Source: Actinomycetota bacterium
GTDB lineage: Bacteria; Actinomycetota; Acidimicrobiia; Spongiisociales; ZC4RG35
Reading direction: 5' to 3'
Length of the DNA stretch: 7,128 nucleotides
NCBI GenBank assembly: GCA_019347585.1
Contig: JAHWLC010000055.1
Coordinates: forward strand, 1 to 7,128
Under the pieces are notes generated by a model. The model saw only the letters and a program-made list of their open reading frames with translations. It was not told the DNA's origin and did not search any database. Of the stretch, positions 6,526 through 7,128 are shown in pieces. The translations under genes were made by a program, and so were the position numbers. Positions within the stretch are counted from its first letter, which is position 1; every line of letters begins with the position of its first letter.

Positions 6526-6660
6526 GTGGTGATCGTCGACCACCCACCGGGACGCAGAGCGATCGTGGAATCAATACGTGATCACGGAGTCATCACCGCG
6601 CGAGCCCCCTCTGATGTCAGGAAATCATGGCTAGCAGTCCACCGAACCGGCGTACGCTGA
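6526..6660 (+). pseudogene. Possible response-regulator receiver fragment, 44 codons
   Basis: From the GTG at 6526 the frame encodes VVIVDHPPGRRAIVESIRDH, then a short tail ending in TGA at 6658-6660. The start resembles the first beta strand, acidic pocket and first helix of a CheY-like receiver (usually V-x-I-V-D-D, then a helix and a Gly-Val). Here the second acidic residue is His, and the phospho-accepting Asp and the rest of the domain are missing because the frame stops at 44 codons. About 18 of 44 codons end in A or T, clearly looser than the neighbouring genes, so it is either decayed or not coding. AGG at 6517-6519 is the only ribosome-site hint. It overlaps the convergent carbohydrate-binding-like gene by 30 bp. 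Chance resemblance is a real alternative. Confidence 0.25.
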
Positions 6661-7128
6661 GAACAGGTGGACTACACGTGTGCGAGGCCAGAACCACTCG
6701 ACAAGTCGCGGGCTGTCTGCCCCGACGTTCGTGTGCCGGATCTGAAGCGTCGCATCATCCAGCCCGCCGGCTGCCAGAACGACCTCAGCGACCTCGGGTC
6801 GGCGCGGAAGCGTGACGGTCGCGGCCGGCGCGGCCTGCCCGGCAAGGCCGACCTCAAGGACCGCCGGTTCGCCCCACGCCTCGTCGCCACGGCCGTACAC
6901 CCACAACGCCAGGCTCTCGCCGGAAAGGTAAACGGGCCCGGCGACAGTCGCTTCGGTCCAATCCATCAGGAACCGCGGGCCTGGCAGTGTTCCTCCTCGT
7001 ATGCCGGTGCCGTGGTTGACAAACTGCTCGGGCGAAACCGCCTCGAGCTGCACCTCGCTCATACCCAGGGCCTCGGCCTCGATGCGGACCCGCTCGGCGA
7101 CAGCCATGCGTTCATGAAGCTCGGCAGT
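6631..7128 (-). CDS. C-terminal part of a protein with a carbohydrate-binding-like beta domain (cut by window edge)
   Basis: The minus-strand frame is open from the window edge to TAG at 6633-6631, giving 165 residues. An ATG at 7107-7105 exists, but the seven upstream codons (TAELHER) are also open, so the true start probably lies outside. The pattern fits a jelly-roll carbohydrate-binding module of the CBM35/36/60 kind: an opening strand with RIEAEALGMSEV (the E-A-E element common to these modules), alternating hydrophobic strands such as SLALWVYGRGDEAWGEPAVL (a G-x-x-A-x-G-x-P turn), then ATVTLPRRPEVAEVVL, AGGLDDATLQIRHTN (the position of the usual late F-T-N-D strand) and a Trp-rich tail. 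No catalytic motif is visible. If real, the domain would target an attached protein to polysaccharide. The last 30 or so residues match nothing I know and end in Cys. The family assignment is tentative. Confidence 0.6.
   Translation of the reverse strand, partial: TAELHERMAVAERVRIEAEALGMSEVQLEAVSPEQFVNHGTGIRGGTLPGPRFLMDWTEATVAGPVYLSGESLALWVYGRGDEAWGEPAVLEVGLAGQAAPAATVTLPRRPEVAEVVLAAGGLDDATLQIRHTNVGADSPRLVEWFWPRTRVVHLFSAYAGSVDC

Noticed and set aside
1..7128. CRISPR array, transposon, prophage or defence island
   Set aside because: No regularly spaced repeats, transposase, integrase, nuclease or toxin-antitoxin pair could be found on either strand.

Overview
This high-GC window reads as a fragment of an actinobacterial chromosome, most likely an uncultured Acidimicrobiia-type lineage. 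The clues are strong G/C preference at third codon positions, GTG start codons, the cysteine-containing SLH-type repeat at the left edge, and long antisense ORFs that are only shadows of real genes. The lineage is inferred from style, not measured.

Layout from left to right: (1) the N-terminus of a secreted SLH-domain protein on the minus strand, cut by the window edge (1-276). (2) A 170-bp intergenic region holding a long, nearly perfect inverted repeat (316-368). (3) A plus-strand gene for a conserved-looking protein of unknown function (447-869). (4) A tight minus-strand block, transcribed from about 5540 down to 866, encoding a polytopic membrane protein, an M17 leucyl aminopeptidase (pepA), a polyprenyl-phosphate sugar-1-phosphate transferase, and a polysaccharide flippase. 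(5) Divergent from that block by only 21 bp, an ExoA-like family 2 glycosyltransferase on the plus strand (5558-6484). (6) A short region with a hairpin and a possible degenerate response-regulator receiver fragment (6485-6660). (7) The C-terminal part of a protein with a carbohydrate-binding-like beta domain on the minus strand, cut by the right edge (6631-7128).

The theme is cell-surface polysaccharide. The sugar transferase would load the first sugar phosphate onto undecaprenyl phosphate, the ExoA-like enzyme would add a sugar on the cytoplasmic side, and the flippase would move the lipid-linked oligosaccharide outward. The SLH protein and the carbohydrate-binding-like protein at the two edges would act at the envelope. 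No Wzy-type polymerase, chain-length regulator or ligase is visible. PepA is a housekeeping-type enzyme that happens to sit in the same block.

Nothing here demonstrates a wholly new system: there is no CRISPR array, transposase, phage gene, tRNA or rRNA. The points most worth a second look are the 53-bp inverted repeat, the very compact back-to-back start region at 5537-5557, the two unknown genes (447-869 and 4844-5536), and the receiver-like remnant at 6526-6660.
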